Assembly (NCBI GenBank): GCA_963738665.1
Contig: CAVTXL010000002.1
Coordinates: 434,001-498,000 of the forward strand
Reading direction: 5' to 3'
Length of the DNA: 64,000 bases
Source: JABDGM01 sp963738665
Lineage (GTDB): Bacteria; Planctomycetota; Planctomycetia; Pirellulales; Lacipirellulaceae
The translations under genes were made by a program, and so were the position numbers. Each line of letters begins with the position of its first letter. Position 1 is the stretch's first letter. The notes under the pieces are model-generated. The model was not told the DNA's origin. It did not search any database and worked only from the letters and a program-made list of their open reading frames with translations. Below, piece after piece: positions 27,266-37,425 of this stretch.

Positions 27266-27661
27266 TCAAGCTTCCGGGACTGCCGTTCGATTGCCGAACC
27301 TTTCCAGCACGTGCCGGGCCTCGGCGCAGAGCAGGGCGATATCGCTTTCGCTGTCGACGCCCGGCAAATACATCCACACTCCCAGTTGCCGCGACCAGAC
27401 CTCCCCGGTCGGGTCGTCGGGTTTGCCGCATACCGCCAGCAGCATCCGCCGCGCTGCCAATTGTTCGATCAGTTGCTTGAACGCCTTGATGTGCGTCGCC
27501 GGGGCCGACTGCAGGTCGACCAGCGCCAGTTGCACGCGTTGCCGGACCGTTTGCCGCAGGGCTTCTTCGGCCGTATTGCAAACAATCGTCGCCCAGTGCT
27601 CTTCGTGCGCGGCGCAGACCAATAGCTGCGTCCGCGCGCCGAGGCGGAAACGACCAGGCAC
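27266..27661 (-). CDS. Receiver-like domain protein, start uncertain
   Basis: The 131-residue frame resembles a response-regulator receiver fold: TQLLVCAAHEEHWATIVCN, LALVDLQSAPATHIKAFKQL, then LLAVCGKPDD. The acceptor Asp may be the D of ALVDLQ, but the surrounding residues are not those of a normal phosphorylation site. The start given is a GTG. Upstream, ATG 27753 opens another frame (MSDVQSSWPALLESPKGRTK), which is likely the true N terminus joined by a frameshift near 27660. The role is unknown. Confidence 0.45.
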   Translation of the reverse strand: MPGRFRLGARTQLLVCAAHEEHWATIVCNTAEEALRQTVRQRVQLALVDLQSAPATHIKAFKQLIEQLAARRMLLAVCGKPDDPTGEVWSRQLGVWMYLPGVDSESDIALLCAEARHVLERFGNRTAVPEA

Positions 27662-27753
27662 GTTTCGAGTGCAGTCGGTACGTTTCGTCTCGCCTTGGTA
27701 CGGCCCTTTGGCGACTCTAACAGTGCCGGCCAGCTCGATTGCACATCACTCAT

Positions 27754-28874
27754 TGAAAACCGCCCATCACGACTTCGCGGGTTGTTGCTGCTAACCCCAA
27801 GTTGTCTCGATCAATGCCGTACGCGCTGGCCCCCTGCGGCCCGCAATTCTCCACTGCACAAAATCGCTTCGTTTTTTGCTGCAGCGAGTCTGTCCGCTGG
27901 GCTCGATCGCCCCGCCCCCTGCGGTTGGAGCTGCCGCTCCCCGCGTACCCCTTGCCCTTATTCTTGATTCGCGCTCGCGGAACCCACTGGTAGATGTCTC
28001 GCCGTCGTCCGCACGACGGCACAACCTGACGTCCAGCATCGGGTGCGCGAAGCATCCGCACTTACTGACTCTTTCCACTATTGCCGGGCGCGACCTGTTG
28101 GCACCGACCAAGCCGACCGCCAAGCGGCGCTCGGCCTACCGCTCGCACAAGGCAAAGAGGCAGAGCGGCGAGTGCTTACCAAGTGATCTTTCGGCGGCGG
28201 CGGCGATGCATGCCATTGAACGATTGTGCGCCTTGCCGCGCTGTCGCCCCATTGTCGGCCGCTGCCGCTTCTCGCTTCCCACGCGCTCAACCGAGCGGAA
28301 GCTATCGCTGCCGTACTCCAAATCCGTGGCTTCATACACGTGCTTATGGCTCATGATGCGTTCCTTTCGAACCAATACGAACCTAAAAACCCTACTACAA
28401 CTTCGGAGGCGCGCAATCAGCGCGCACTTGCGATCGCACTATGCGAACGCGCTATAGTCCGCGGAACTGTTAGGCGAACACCGTGCCGAAGTCAGGACGT
28501 CGAACGATTTCGTGCCGCAAGAGTAAGCCGTGGCACGAGTTGCGGTCCGAAGCGAATTGCCGGCAGTTAATTGTCACTGCGGCCGGGCTACACTAGAGTG
28601 GTGAGCAAGATGCTGGCGGCACGACGCAAGTGCCTATCTGTCAGCGAGTTATGCCGAGTTTCACGTTTCCGGTGAATTGTCGCTGATTTGGGGAAAAAGC
28701 ATCGGCCGTTTACGACGGTTCTAGGGTAAAGCGCGGGGGACCCGGTGCCCTTCGGCGCGGCGGAGAGGAAGCAAGGCAAGTGGACGCCGCGTGTCCCAAA
28801 GTGGGCTGGCTGGCCGAAGGACTTCGGCCGAGCGGAGGTTAGAGGCAAGCCGAAACGCGAGCAAGATTAGTTCT
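27754..28874. other. Intergenic region with one small candidate ORF
   Basis: Over 1.1 kb only the ORF 28136-28354 has a start signal. The segment 28570-28874 is GC-rich and partly structured, but no known RNA is recognised in it. Confidence 0.4.
28136..28354 (-). CDS. Small basic protein, 72 residues
   Basis: ATG 28354 follows AAAGGAACGC, a good ribosome-binding site with about 7 bases of spacing. The product begins MSHKHVYEATDLEYGSDSF and becomes strongly basic with several Cys and His. It does not match a family known to me. The long upstream frame (to 28375) has no separate start signal. Confidence 0.4.
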   Translation of the reverse strand: MSHKHVYEATDLEYGSDSFRSVERVGSEKRQRPTMGRQRGKAHNRSMACIAAAAERSLGKHSPLCLFALCER

Positions 28875-29894
28875 TTATCGCAGCAGGTGGGCGGCCTCGA
28901 GCGCGAAGTATGTCAGCACGCCGTCGGCCCCGGCGCGCTTGAAGGCGAGCAGGCTCTCGAGCATTGACTTGTGGCGATCGAGCCAGCCGTTGGCCGCCGC
29001 GGCCGTGAGCATCGCGTACTCGCCGCTGACCTGGTACGCGAAGGTTGGAAGGCCGAACGTATCCTTTACGCGGTGGACGACGTCGAGGTACGGCAGGCCC
29101 GGTTTGACCATCACCATGTCGGCTCCTTCGGCGACGTCGAGGGTCACTTCGCGAAGAGCTTCGTCGGCGTTGGCTGGGTCCATCTGATAGGTCCGCTTGT
29201 CGCCCCCAGCCAAATTGGTGGCCGAGCCAACAGCGTCGCGGAAGGGACCGTAGAACGCTGAGGCATACTTGGCCGCGTAGGCCATAATCGCGACGCGATC
29301 GAAGGCCGCCTCATCGAGGGCGCGCCGGATCGCCCCGACGCGGCCATCCATCATGTCGGACGGAGCGATGACGTCGCAGCCGGCCGTGGCCTGCACCAGC
29401 GCCTGTCGGCATAGGATGTCAAGCGTTTCGTCGTTCACCACGTATCCGTCTCGGAGCAGTCCGTCGTGACCGTGGCTGGTGTAGGGATCGAGTGCAACGT
29501 CGCAGATTACGCCGAGCGCGTCGCCGTGAGCCTGCTTGATGGCACGTACGGCGCGGCAAATGAGATTGTCGGGGTTTACGGCCTCGGCGGCGTCGGCCGA
29601 TTTCTTGGCTGGGTCGGTGGCGGGGAAGAGGGCCACGGCGGGAATGCCAAGTTCGGCGGCCTGGCCGACCGCCTCGACGGCGAGGTCGATCGAAAGCCGC
29701 TCGACGCCTGGCATCGAGCCGACCGCCTCACGGCGGTTGGATCCCTCCTGAACAAACAGGGGCCAGATCAGGTCGCTTGTCGTTAAATGGTGTTCGGCAA
29801 CGAGGCGGCGTGACCAATCGTGGCGCCGCAGCCGGCGGAGGCGCGTATCGGGAAAGCGGCCAACTTGGCTGAACGGAGGTAAAGATTCGGGCAT
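28875..29894 (-). CDS. hemB: Delta-aminolevulinic acid dehydratase (porphobilinogen synthase)
   Basis: HemB condenses two 5-aminolevulinate molecules to porphobilinogen, a step of heme and other tetrapyrrole synthesis. The 339-residue product (ATG 29894, GGAAAG upstream) has both Schiff-base lysines: in AYAAKYASAFYGPFRDA and in VMVKPGLPYLDVV. The metal site reads CDVALDPYTSHGHDG, with Asp in place of the zinc Cys triad, so this is the Mg/K-dependent type. YQVSGEYAML near the C terminus is conserved. hemW at 36 kb is another heme-related gene but not linked. Confidence 0.94.
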   Translation of the reverse strand: MPESLPPFSQVGRFPDTRLRRLRRHDWSRRLVAEHHLTTSDLIWPLFVQEGSNRREAVGSMPGVERLSIDLAVEAVGQAAELGIPAVALFPATDPAKKSADAAEAVNPDNLICRAVRAIKQAHGDALGVICDVALDPYTSHGHDGLLRDGYVVNDETLDILCRQALVQATAGCDVIAPSDMMDGRVGAIRRALDEAAFDRVAIMAYAAKYASAFYGPFRDAVGSATNLAGGDKRTYQMDPANADEALREVTLDVAEGADMVMVKPGLPYLDVVHRVKDTFGLPTFAYQVSGEYAMLTAAAANGWLDRHKSMLESLLAFKRAGADGVLTYFALEAAHLLR

Positions 29895-30190
29895 CGGTTC
29901 TTTCCAAATGCAGTGGGCTGGGGCATTTGCGTGAATTCTGCGTTCCAACAAGGCGAGCCCGGCGGCTTACGCAGGACGCCGAACTTTCGCGCAACGGTTG
30001 GTCCCAAGCAAAACGGTCCGGCTGTGGCAACGGCTTCTGTCAATATACCTACGGGGCCGCTTCATTATCGGCGCCGACACTTCTAAAATCTATGGCGGAA
30101 TTGGCAGTGCCGACGGCCCGGGGTGTCAGCCACCTGTCTCGTATTTCGATTCCGTATTTCGATTTTCAATTTCCAGCAATCATCGCATCG

Positions 30191-30604
30191 ATGGCGGACC
30201 TCCCTCCTAAGATCTCGATCGGTCCCATTCATTTTACGTCGGTCGGCGTGCGGATCGCGGGCCGTCCTGAGCTCGACGCCTGGCGTGGACCGTTGCAGTT
30301 CGCCCTGTGGTGCCAGCGGGCCGGACCATGGTGGATCGGAGACCTCCTCAACGCCGGCGAAGACTGTTTTGGTGAATCTTTTTCGCAAATGTGCGAGGGA
30401 ACGTTGTCGACCGAGATGCTCAACCGCTATGCCTCGGTCGCGCGGCGCGTGCCGATCGAAAACCGCCGGGCGAGCCTTTCGTGGTCTGCTCACGCGGCAG
30501 TGGCCCGGCTACCGCACGACCGGCAAAAACGCCTTTTGATCCAGGCCGAACGGGAAGGTTGGACGAGCGAGGAACTGCGGTTGAAGGCGCGGGAGGAGAA
30601 ATGA
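30191..30604 (+). CDS. Conserved hypothetical protein with helical C terminus
   Basis: ATG 30191 gives 137 residues. The first half (GPLQFALWCQRAGPWWIGDL) is Trp-rich; the second (NRYASVARRVPIENRRASLS and LPHDRQKRLLIQAEREGWTS) resembles helical C-terminal parts of small DNA-related proteins found in phages and plasmids, in which a similar GWT-x-EEL end occurs. A DNA-binding role is therefore possible but unproven. The frame is open from 29927, but that extra part has no such features. It is convergent with the kinase gene 29 bases downstream. Confidence 0.6.
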   Translation: MADLPPKISIGPIHFTSVGVRIAGRPELDAWRGPLQFALWCQRAGPWWIGDLLNAGEDCFGESFSQMCEGTLSTEMLNRYASVARRVPIENRRASLSWSAHAAVARLPHDRQKRLLIQAEREGWTSEELRLKAREEK

Positions 30605-30633
30605 CGAATCGCCGGCTCGTCGAGTGCCGCTCC

Positions 30634-31686
30634 TCAATGAACCAATTCCCAAAGCACGAATAGGAGGACTAGCGTGATTGCCGCGACGGTCCAAACGACA
30701 ATCCAACTGGTGCTCGACGATTTGTGGTGCGTCGTTACCGGCATCGCCGGAGTGGTCAAGCGGGTGGTGAGATTCGGCATTTGGGGGTGCGAGGCGGCGG
30801 CCAGGTCGGCGGCGATAGTTTCGGGAGGGCGGGCTTCGAGCTTCATCGGCCGGCCATGAAGGATATCGACCAGGGCGGCGCCGACTTCGGCGGCGCTCCG
30901 GGGGCGGTCGTCCGGCTTCTTAGCCAGGAGGCGGAGGACGAGGTCAGACAGTTCCTGCGGGCAGTCTTTGACGAGCAATTTGGGCGGCGTCGGCGGCTTC
31001 TGCAAGTGCTGCTGGAAGATTTCCATGAGAGTGTTCCCATCAAACGCCGGCAGACCGGCAAGCATCTCGAAAAGGATGCAACCGAGGGCGTAGAGGTCGG
31101 CCGCTCCGGTGAGCTGCGCGTCGCCGTAGATTTGCTCGGGCGGCATGTAGCGGGCCGTGCCCACGGTGTGGCCGTCCATCGTGATGCGAGTGTTGTTGAC
31201 GTCGCGGGCCAGGCCGAAATCGCCCACCTTGACGTGCCCCTCGGCCGAGAGGAACAGGTTGGCCGGCTTCAGGTCGCGATGAATGACTCCCAGGCCGTGA
31301 GCGTATTCGAGGGCAGCGGCGACCTGTACGGCGCACTCGGCCGCCTCGCGCCAAGGGAGCTTCGAGCGCTTGAGGAGCACCTCTTTGAGCGTGCCGCAAT
31401 CGACCAGTTCCATCGCGAAATAGATCTGATCGTCGGCCAGGCCGCAATCGTAGTGGCGGACGATGTTCGTATGGTTCAGCTTTTCTGCGACCGAGACTTC
31501 GCGGACGAAGCGCCGCTGCACTTCAGGCGTGCGGGCGATGTCGGCCTGTAGAAACTTGATGACGGCGGGCCGGCCGGTCGGCCGGTGCCGGGCCTGAAAG
31601 ACGTTTCCGACGGTGCCGGCGGCCAGGAATTGCCCAACTTCGTACTCGCCGACTTCTTTGGGAACCACGACAGATGCTCCGCACAA
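30634..31686 (-). CDS. Membrane-anchored serine/threonine protein kinase
   Basis: The 350-residue protein has a Hanks-type kinase domain (residues about 12-270): glycine loop GQFLAAGTVGNVFQA, catalytic Lys in AVIKFLQ, HRDLKPANLFL, DFGLARDV and the APE-like MPPEQIYG. A Pro/Thr-rich linker and one C-terminal transmembrane helix (SWIVVWTVAAITLVLLFVLW) follow, so the kinase domain is cytoplasmic and there is almost no outer domain. Kinases of this kind are very numerous in Planctomycetes. The upstream frame starts at 31686; the substrate is unknown. Confidence 0.92.
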   Translation of the reverse strand: MCGASVVVPKEVGEYEVGQFLAAGTVGNVFQARHRPTGRPAVIKFLQADIARTPEVQRRFVREVSVAEKLNHTNIVRHYDCGLADDQIYFAMELVDCGTLKEVLLKRSKLPWREAAECAVQVAAALEYAHGLGVIHRDLKPANLFLSAEGHVKVGDFGLARDVNNTRITMDGHTVGTARYMPPEQIYGDAQLTGAADLYALGCILFEMLAGLPAFDGNTLMEIFQQHLQKPPTPPKLLVKDCPQELSDLVLRLLAKKPDDRPRSAAEVGAALVDILHGRPMKLEARPPETIAADLAAASHPQMPNLTTRLTTPAMPVTTHHKSSSTSWIVVWTVAAITLVLLFVLWELVH

Positions 31687-31874
31687 CTGCTTTTTCGCTC
31701 GTATCGTAGCAGGATACGCAAGAATTGGCGAGCGGCAGGAGTCGGGCTGGCAAGAGGGCGAATTCTGTTGAATAGCCGACAGCGGGCGGCGCGGAAGTCA
31801 GAATTCGATTGCTGGCAGCCTCCCGCGCTGTGTGGGGGGGCCGCCACACCCGGCAATCGAAACTCTTCTATCAT

Positions 31875-33893
31875 TCAGGACGCGAGCGACCGATTGCGCC
31901 GGACGCGGCATTGAGGCAGCCGTCGTGGCCGGGCGGCCAGCACGATCGAACAAACGGCCACCAGCATGAGCGATCGCGGTTCCGGTATCTGGGCCCCCAG
32001 CGCCGTAAATGCGGCGGTGCCATTCGTCGCAATGTAGTCGGCCTTGAACAGGCGAAAATCGTTATAGTCGTTTTTGCCGTCGGCGTTCAAATCGCCCAGT
32101 CCGTAGGCCTCGGCCAGGCTGTAGGACGAAAGGTCCTGGTCGTGGTGGGCCTTGTAAATATTCCAGTCATCGGCGTCCAGAGAATTGTCGAAATCCAAAT
32201 CGCTGCGCTTAAACTTCAGTCCGCCGTTCCCCGTGTAGCTTACTGTGGCCGGGATAATCGTCCCCCCGTCCAGCATCACACCGATAAACACGTCCTCTGT
32301 GGTTGAGGGGATCCAGCCGTCGGTCATGGAAAGCGTAATTTGCTGTCCGGGGCCAATCGTGCCCGCGTCGCCCATGGTCATTTCGCGCAGCTCGGCATGG
32401 CTACCGGCCGCCGAGGTCACTGTCCAAGCATTGTTGTTGTCGATCGTCCCGGTTCCATCGATATCGTAATGGCCGCTGATCGGCGTCAAGGCGGCCGCGT
32501 TGAGCGCGCCAAACTGCGATCCGATCGCCAGCGCCGTCAAGTCGACGCTGTTACCCCCCATGTTCGTCAGCGAAATGACGCCCGTGTCGCGACTGACTTC
32601 CACCTGCAAATTTGCGTCGACCGTCGGCACGACGCGAAAGATCTCACCTGTGCCCAGCGGCGGATAGGACGAAGTTCCGATCTTGACGATGTACAGGTTG
32701 CCGGCCAGATCCTCGCCGAATGAGGTAATGTAGGCGATGTCTGCTCCGCCGCCGATGCGATTCTCAAAATCGATCGTGTGATTCACCACGTCCGTCAAAT
32801 TCGTGCCGTTATACGTCGCCGGGTCGGTGCTGGTGTCGAATTGGCCCGAATACACCTGGCCCAGGATGTGCTCGGCAAAGAAGTAACGGCCCTGCAGCTC
32901 CGTTACCGGTCCGCGATACAGATAACCGCCGACCACGGCATAGCCGCTGATCGACGAAGCGTGGGCCACGCTTTTGCCGGGATGCGGGTAATCGAAGATT
33001 GGATTTAAGTCGCCGGGTGAGCCAGCCCCGCCTGGGGGCGAGGGAACCGTCGCCACCGTACCTTCCCGCGAGGTCCAGCCGAAATCGAGCGGCGGCGCCG
33101 CCGGATTGGCAAATTGACTGGCCGGAATGTAATCCACTTCTTCGGCCCCGTTAAAGCCGACGTCGCCCAGATAGAAATCGCCCGTGGCGCTGTCGAATGC
33201 GGAGCGATATGGATTGCGCATGCCAAGCGCCACAATGCTGATCCCGGAGTGGGTCGCATCGCTGGCGGGGGTCGAAAAATCGGCCGTCAAATCGATGCGC
33301 ATCAGTTTGCCGTTGACCGACGTGGGGCTTTCGATCAGCGCCGCGTTGAAGCCGCCTTCGTTCGCCTGCGTGCCGGTGTCGCCGGCCGTGACGAACAATT
33401 CATTGTTGTTTCCATTCGGGCGAAAATGGACCTGGTTGATCGTGTGCCAAACATGGACCGGGTGTTGATACTGCAAAATCCGGCGCTGGAACTGCGGTGC
33501 GCCGCCGACCACCCTGTACTCATCCAGCAAACTGGTGGCATTGTCCGTGCCGAGGACGTAGAACAGGCCGTTTGTCTGAAAATCGGGATGGAACGTCACC
33601 GACATGGCCCCACCGTCGTCGCGCAGCGTGCCGGGCACGTCGAGGAACGTGGTGAACGCGCCGGTCATCTGATCGTATTTGCGAATCCGCCCGTTCTGAT
33701 TATTGCCGTCGCTGCGTTCCATGATGTAGAGCGACGCCGCGTCGCCGGGCGCCTGCGTGACATAGGTCGGCTGGTTGAGGCCGTTCAAGACGCGCTGCAC
33801 CGTGTAATCGGCGCGGACCGCGTAAGTCACGAGCGCAGTGAACATTCCGACGATCGCAACACACGCCGCCTGCCTGCCCACCGTCGTTTGCAT
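31875..33893 (-). CDS. PQQ-dependent sugar dehydrogenase-like protein with dockerin and PEP-CTERM
   Basis: The 672-residue exported protein has a signal peptide (AACVAIVGMFTALVTYAVRA), a six-bladed propeller of the glucose/sorbosone dehydrogenase type (GLNQPTYVTQAPGDAASLYI, GAMSVTFHPDFQTNGLFYV, GNNNELFVTAGDTG, YFLGDVGFNGAEEVDYI and similar), then beta-rich repeats and a dockerin-like calcium region (DLDFDNSLDADDWNIYK and GDLNADGKNDYNDFRLFK). It ends in IPEPRSLMLVAVCSIVLAAR, a PEP-CTERM signal with a basic tail. It probably acts outside the cell on sugars or is a carbohydrate-binding surface protein. The PQQ site was not verified residue by residue. Confidence 0.85.
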   Translation of the reverse strand: MQTTVGRQAACVAIVGMFTALVTYAVRADYTVQRVLNGLNQPTYVTQAPGDAASLYIMERSDGNNQNGRIRKYDQMTGAFTTFLDVPGTLRDDGGAMSVTFHPDFQTNGLFYVLGTDNATSLLDEYRVVGGAPQFQRRILQYQHPVHVWHTINQVHFRPNGNNNELFVTAGDTGTQANEGGFNAALIESPTSVNGKLMRIDLTADFSTPASDATHSGISIVALGMRNPYRSAFDSATGDFYLGDVGFNGAEEVDYIPASQFANPAAPPLDFGWTSREGTVATVPSPPGGAGSPGDLNPIFDYPHPGKSVAHASSISGYAVVGGYLYRGPVTELQGRYFFAEHILGQVYSGQFDTSTDPATYNGTNLTDVVNHTIDFENRIGGGADIAYITSFGEDLAGNLYIVKIGTSSYPPLGTGEIFRVVPTVDANLQVEVSRDTGVISLTNMGGNSVDLTALAIGSQFGALNAAALTPISGHYDIDGTGTIDNNNAWTVTSAAGSHAELREMTMGDAGTIGPGQQITLSMTDGWIPSTTEDVFIGVMLDGGTIIPATVSYTGNGGLKFKRSDLDFDNSLDADDWNIYKAHHDQDLSSYSLAEAYGLGDLNADGKNDYNDFRLFKADYIATNGTAAFTALGAQIPEPRSLMLVAVCSIVLAARPRRLPQCRVRRNRSLAS

Positions 33894-33978
33894 GCTCAGT
33901 CCCTCCTCAGTAGCTGTTCCAGGAACAGCGCCATCATAGATGAAATTGAGGCAGCAAGCAAATTGTACGGCGGTCGAC

Positions 33979-36036
33979 CTACGGTTTCTGGGATAACAGC
34001 CGTTGCGCGGCGGCGACGGCCTGCCCGGTTCCCGCGATTTCCAGCACGTCGCCCTGATGCAGTCGCTCGCTGCCGGACGGCACTACAACGACGTCGCGGC
34101 CGCGCCGAATCGCCAACACCGTCGCGCCGGTCAGGCCGCGAAGGTTCGTTTCCGCTAGTGACTTGCCGACCACGGCTGCGCCCGACAAAAGTGCTACCGA
34201 TGCGGGCGACCCCAGCCCGGCCAGCATCTGCTGGACCTGCTCCGGCCGTCCCGTGGCCACCGCCTGATGCCCCTTTTTCGCTTCGCGCGACAACATTTCG
34301 GCCAGCGCTTGTACGGCGGCTCGAGTGTGGCCTTGGAAATTTGTCGCCCCGCGCCAAAATCCTATGGCCAGCAGCGCCAGGACCAATAACAGCACGACTG
34401 CGCCCCGAAACGGCGGCAAGAACGGCTGCGTCACGGCCACCAGCGGCACGCCGACCAGCAACACGATCGCCAATTGCAAGGTGACGACCAGTAGCCGCCG
34501 CGGCGCGGCGGACAAATCAAGCTGCTTTCCGCCGGCGACCGGAAACACCCGGGTGGCCAATTCAAATCCGATGGAGCGGGCCGATCTTGTCAATCCAAAC
34601 GCAAATGGCAACGAGAGCAGCGCCGCTCCGGCCACGACGGCCGGCCGCGTCCAGGCCGCCGGCGCTTTTAACTTCTGTTGCGCCAAAACAATAATCAGAT
34701 CCAACTCAACGGACGCCCCGATGACGATCGCCGCCAATACGATCGCATCAACGGCCAGCCAGCGCACGCGTCCGCGCAATGGATTCGATTCACGTGCCGG
34801 ATCGCCGGCCTTGAGCTGCGCCAGCCACGTGCCGTACAGCGCGGCAAACGTTTGCAGCGCCCGCGGCAGCTTGCGATCGACCCACGCGGCCGTGGGCCCG
34901 GCGGCGCGAATCAACCAAGGCGTAAGCAGCGTGGTAATGCTCGATACGGCAACGGCAAGCGAATACAACAACGGGTCGCTTGCGCCGGTCGCCACCCCCA
35001 ACGCGGCGATGATAAACGAAAACTCACCGATCTGCGCCAGGCTCATGCCTGTTTTCAACGAGGTTTGAATGCTCTCTCCGGTGAGAAACGCTCCCAGCGT
35101 TACGGAAGCGACCTTGCCGACGACGACCAAAGCCAGAAACACTAGTACGACGAACCAGTTGGTTGCGATATCGCGGGGATCGATTAGCATGCCCACCGAA
35201 ACAAAAAAGATCGCCGCAAAGATATCACGCACCGGCTGCACCAGGTGCTCCACCTCTTTTTCCACGCCCGATTCCGCCAGCAGGCTGCCGGCCAAAAATG
35301 ATCCCAGCGCCACCGAATAACCGAATGCGGATGCCAACAGCGCAAAGCCGAATGCCAAACCGACGCTCGTGACCACGATCGTCTCGGTGCGGCCCAGCCG
35401 CACGATCGCCCGAATGAGCCGCGGCACCGTCAGCAGGCCGATGACGACCAACAGCGTCAGAAACGCCACCAGCCGGCCGCCCGTCCGCATCAGCTCGAGC
35501 GTGGTCAGCTCCGTCCCGTGCGACACGGCCGTCAATATCGTGATCAGCAAAATCGCGATCAAGTCTTCGACGATCAAGACGGCGAACACGATGTGCGTGA
35601 AGGCGTCTTTGATCGATTGCTCTTCAAACGCCTTGACAATAATCGTCGTGCTGGAAATCGCGATCACCGCCCCAGCGTAAACACTGGCGAGCCGCGACCA
35701 ACCGAAGGCCTGGCCCGCCACATAGCCCAGCCACAACATCAGGCTACACTGCACGACGGCCACAAAACCCGCCGTCGCCCCCACGCGCAGCAGCTTGGAA
35801 AGGCTGAACTCAATGCCCAGGGAGAACATCAGCAGAATAACGCCCAGCTCGGCCAGGGTTTGCACCGTGGGGCGATCGGCGTGCAGCGGCACTGGCACGT
35901 TCGGCCCGACGATCATGCCGGCCAACAAGTAACCCAACACGACTGGCTGGCGAAAGCGGTGGAACAGCACCGTCGTCACCGCGGCCATGCACAACACCAT
36001 AGCCAGTGTTTCAAGAATGGCGTGGGCGTCGTGCAT
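33979..36036 (-). CDS. Kef-type cation/proton antiporter with C-terminal TrkA-C domain
   Basis: The 685-residue membrane protein belongs to the CPA2 group of monovalent cation:proton antiporters. It has the first helices FRQPVVLGYLLAGMIVGPN and the family motif around VAVLIVEDLIAILLI. About 12 hydrophobic segments run to residue 400, with a second membrane block to about residue 540. The C-terminal 140 residues carry a TrkA-C-like domain (VLAIRRGRDVVVVPSG and HQGDVLEIAG), while the usual TrkA-N nucleotide domain is missing. It likely contributes to K+ or Na+ homeostasis and pH control. Confidence 0.88.
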   Translation of the reverse strand: MHDAHAILETLAMVLCMAAVTTVLFHRFRQPVVLGYLLAGMIVGPNVPVPLHADRPTVQTLAELGVILLMFSLGIEFSLSKLLRVGATAGFVAVVQCSLMLWLGYVAGQAFGWSRLASVYAGAVIAISSTTIIVKAFEEQSIKDAFTHIVFAVLIVEDLIAILLITILTAVSHGTELTTLELMRTGGRLVAFLTLLVVIGLLTVPRLIRAIVRLGRTETIVVTSVGLAFGFALLASAFGYSVALGSFLAGSLLAESGVEKEVEHLVQPVRDIFAAIFFVSVGMLIDPRDIATNWFVVLVFLALVVVGKVASVTLGAFLTGESIQTSLKTGMSLAQIGEFSFIIAALGVATGASDPLLYSLAVAVSSITTLLTPWLIRAAGPTAAWVDRKLPRALQTFAALYGTWLAQLKAGDPARESNPLRGRVRWLAVDAIVLAAIVIGASVELDLIIVLAQQKLKAPAAWTRPAVVAGAALLSLPFAFGLTRSARSIGFELATRVFPVAGGKQLDLSAAPRRLLVVTLQLAIVLLVGVPLVAVTQPFLPPFRGAVVLLLVLALLAIGFWRGATNFQGHTRAAVQALAEMLSREAKKGHQAVATGRPEQVQQMLAGLGSPASVALLSGAAVVGKSLAETNLRGLTGATVLAIRRGRDVVVVPSGSERLHQGDVLEIAGTGQAVAAAQRLLSQKP

Positions 36037-36089
36037 AGACTGATGTGCCAGAATTGAGCTTGCCGGCCGACTGGCATAGAATCGAGTTC

Positions 36090-37272
36090 ATGAACGGACT
36101 GGTTGTAGCAGAAGTTTCTCAAAACGTCGTCGTCTCTTGGCCGCCGCCGCGAGCCGCCTACATTCACGTCCCGTTCTGTCGTCATCGCTGCGGCTATTGC
36201 AACTTCACGCTCATCGCCGGCCGCGACGATCTCATCGACAGCTACTTGCGGGCGATTGACTTGGAACTATCCGGCTGTCTGGCTTTGGCAGCGTCACACG
36301 AAATCGACACGCTCTATCTGGGCGGCGGAACTCCAACCCACCTGTCGCCGGTCCAATTCCGCCAGTTGTCGGCCAGCGTGCTCCGCACGTTTCGGTTGGC
36401 TCGCGGTTATGAGTGGACGGTTGAAGCCAACCCAGCCGACGTCGATGAGACGATGATTGAAACGCTAGCGGCACTTGGCGTCAATCGACTCAGCCTCGGC
36501 GTCCAATCGTTTCGCAAAGAAAAACTGCGACTGCTTGAACGCGACCATTCCAGGGGGGACATCGAGCGGGCCGCGAAATTGGCTCGCCGCGCGGGGCTGC
36601 GAATGTCACTCGACTTGATGTTTGCCGCGCCGGGTGAAACGCTCGCTCAGTGGGCCGCCGAGATAGAGTCGGCGATTCAACTCGGTCCCGATCATGTGTC
36701 GACGTATGGCCTGACATTCGAACGGGGGTCCGCCTTTTGGGGTCGCCGCCTGCGCGGCGAGCTGGCCCAGCTCGACGAAGAACTGGAACGCGACATGTAC
36801 GCGCTAGCGATCGAGGAGCTGGCCGCCGGCGGCTTCGTGCAATACGAGGTGGCGAATTTCGCCAAGCCGGGCCAGCGTTCACGGCACAACGAGACCTACT
36901 GGTCCGGCAACGGCTACTTCGCCGCCGGCCCCGGCGCCGCCCGCTATGTCGACGGTGTGCGGGAAATGAATCATCGCAGCACGACGACTTATATTCGCCG
37001 CTTGCTGGCCGGTCGATCGCCGGTCGCGGAACGGGAATGTCTCGACGACCGTGCGCGGGCCAAGGAATTGTTGATCTTCGGCCTCCGAAGAATTCAAGGC
37101 GTCCGGCGAACAGAATTCGCCGCGCAGGACGGGCTTTGAAATCGACGAAGTTGCCGGGCCCGCAGGGCAGCGATTTGTCGAACTGGGCCTGCTAATGGAT
37201 ACCGGCGAACACGTCCGCTTGTCGCGAGAGGGCTTATTCGTCAGCGACGCAATCTGGCCGGAACTGCTGTAG
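36090..37272 (+). CDS. hemW: HemW heme chaperone/radical SAM protein, one frameshift
   Basis: HemW is a radical SAM protein related to oxygen-independent coproporphyrinogen oxidase that delivers heme. The first frame has the iron-sulfur box CRHRCGYC, then LYLGGGTPTHLSP, GVNRLSLGVQSF and RHNETYWSGNGYFAAGPGA. It stops at 37139 with QDGL. Removing one G at 37127 or 37128 continues as QTGFEIDEVAGPAGQRFVEL and ends at TAG 37270-37272, which is the end given here. The ATG 36090 is preferred to 36045. The gene is divergent from the Kef antiporter. Confidence 0.85.
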
Positions 37273-37425
37273 CGTTCTCGGTAAAGCGGGTAGCTCGGGT
37301 CCAGCACCGCGCTCACTGGGTAAGCGGGCCGTGGCTGGCGCCGAGCGGCACCTGCTTTCGCAGCCGAAAAAGACATCTCGACGGAGCCTGGCATGCCGCC
37401 TCATGGACGGCAGACGAGTTGCATC

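Noticed and set aside
28570..28874. RNase P RNA or SRP RNA
   Set aside because: The GC-rich segment lacks the conserved cores of these RNAs.
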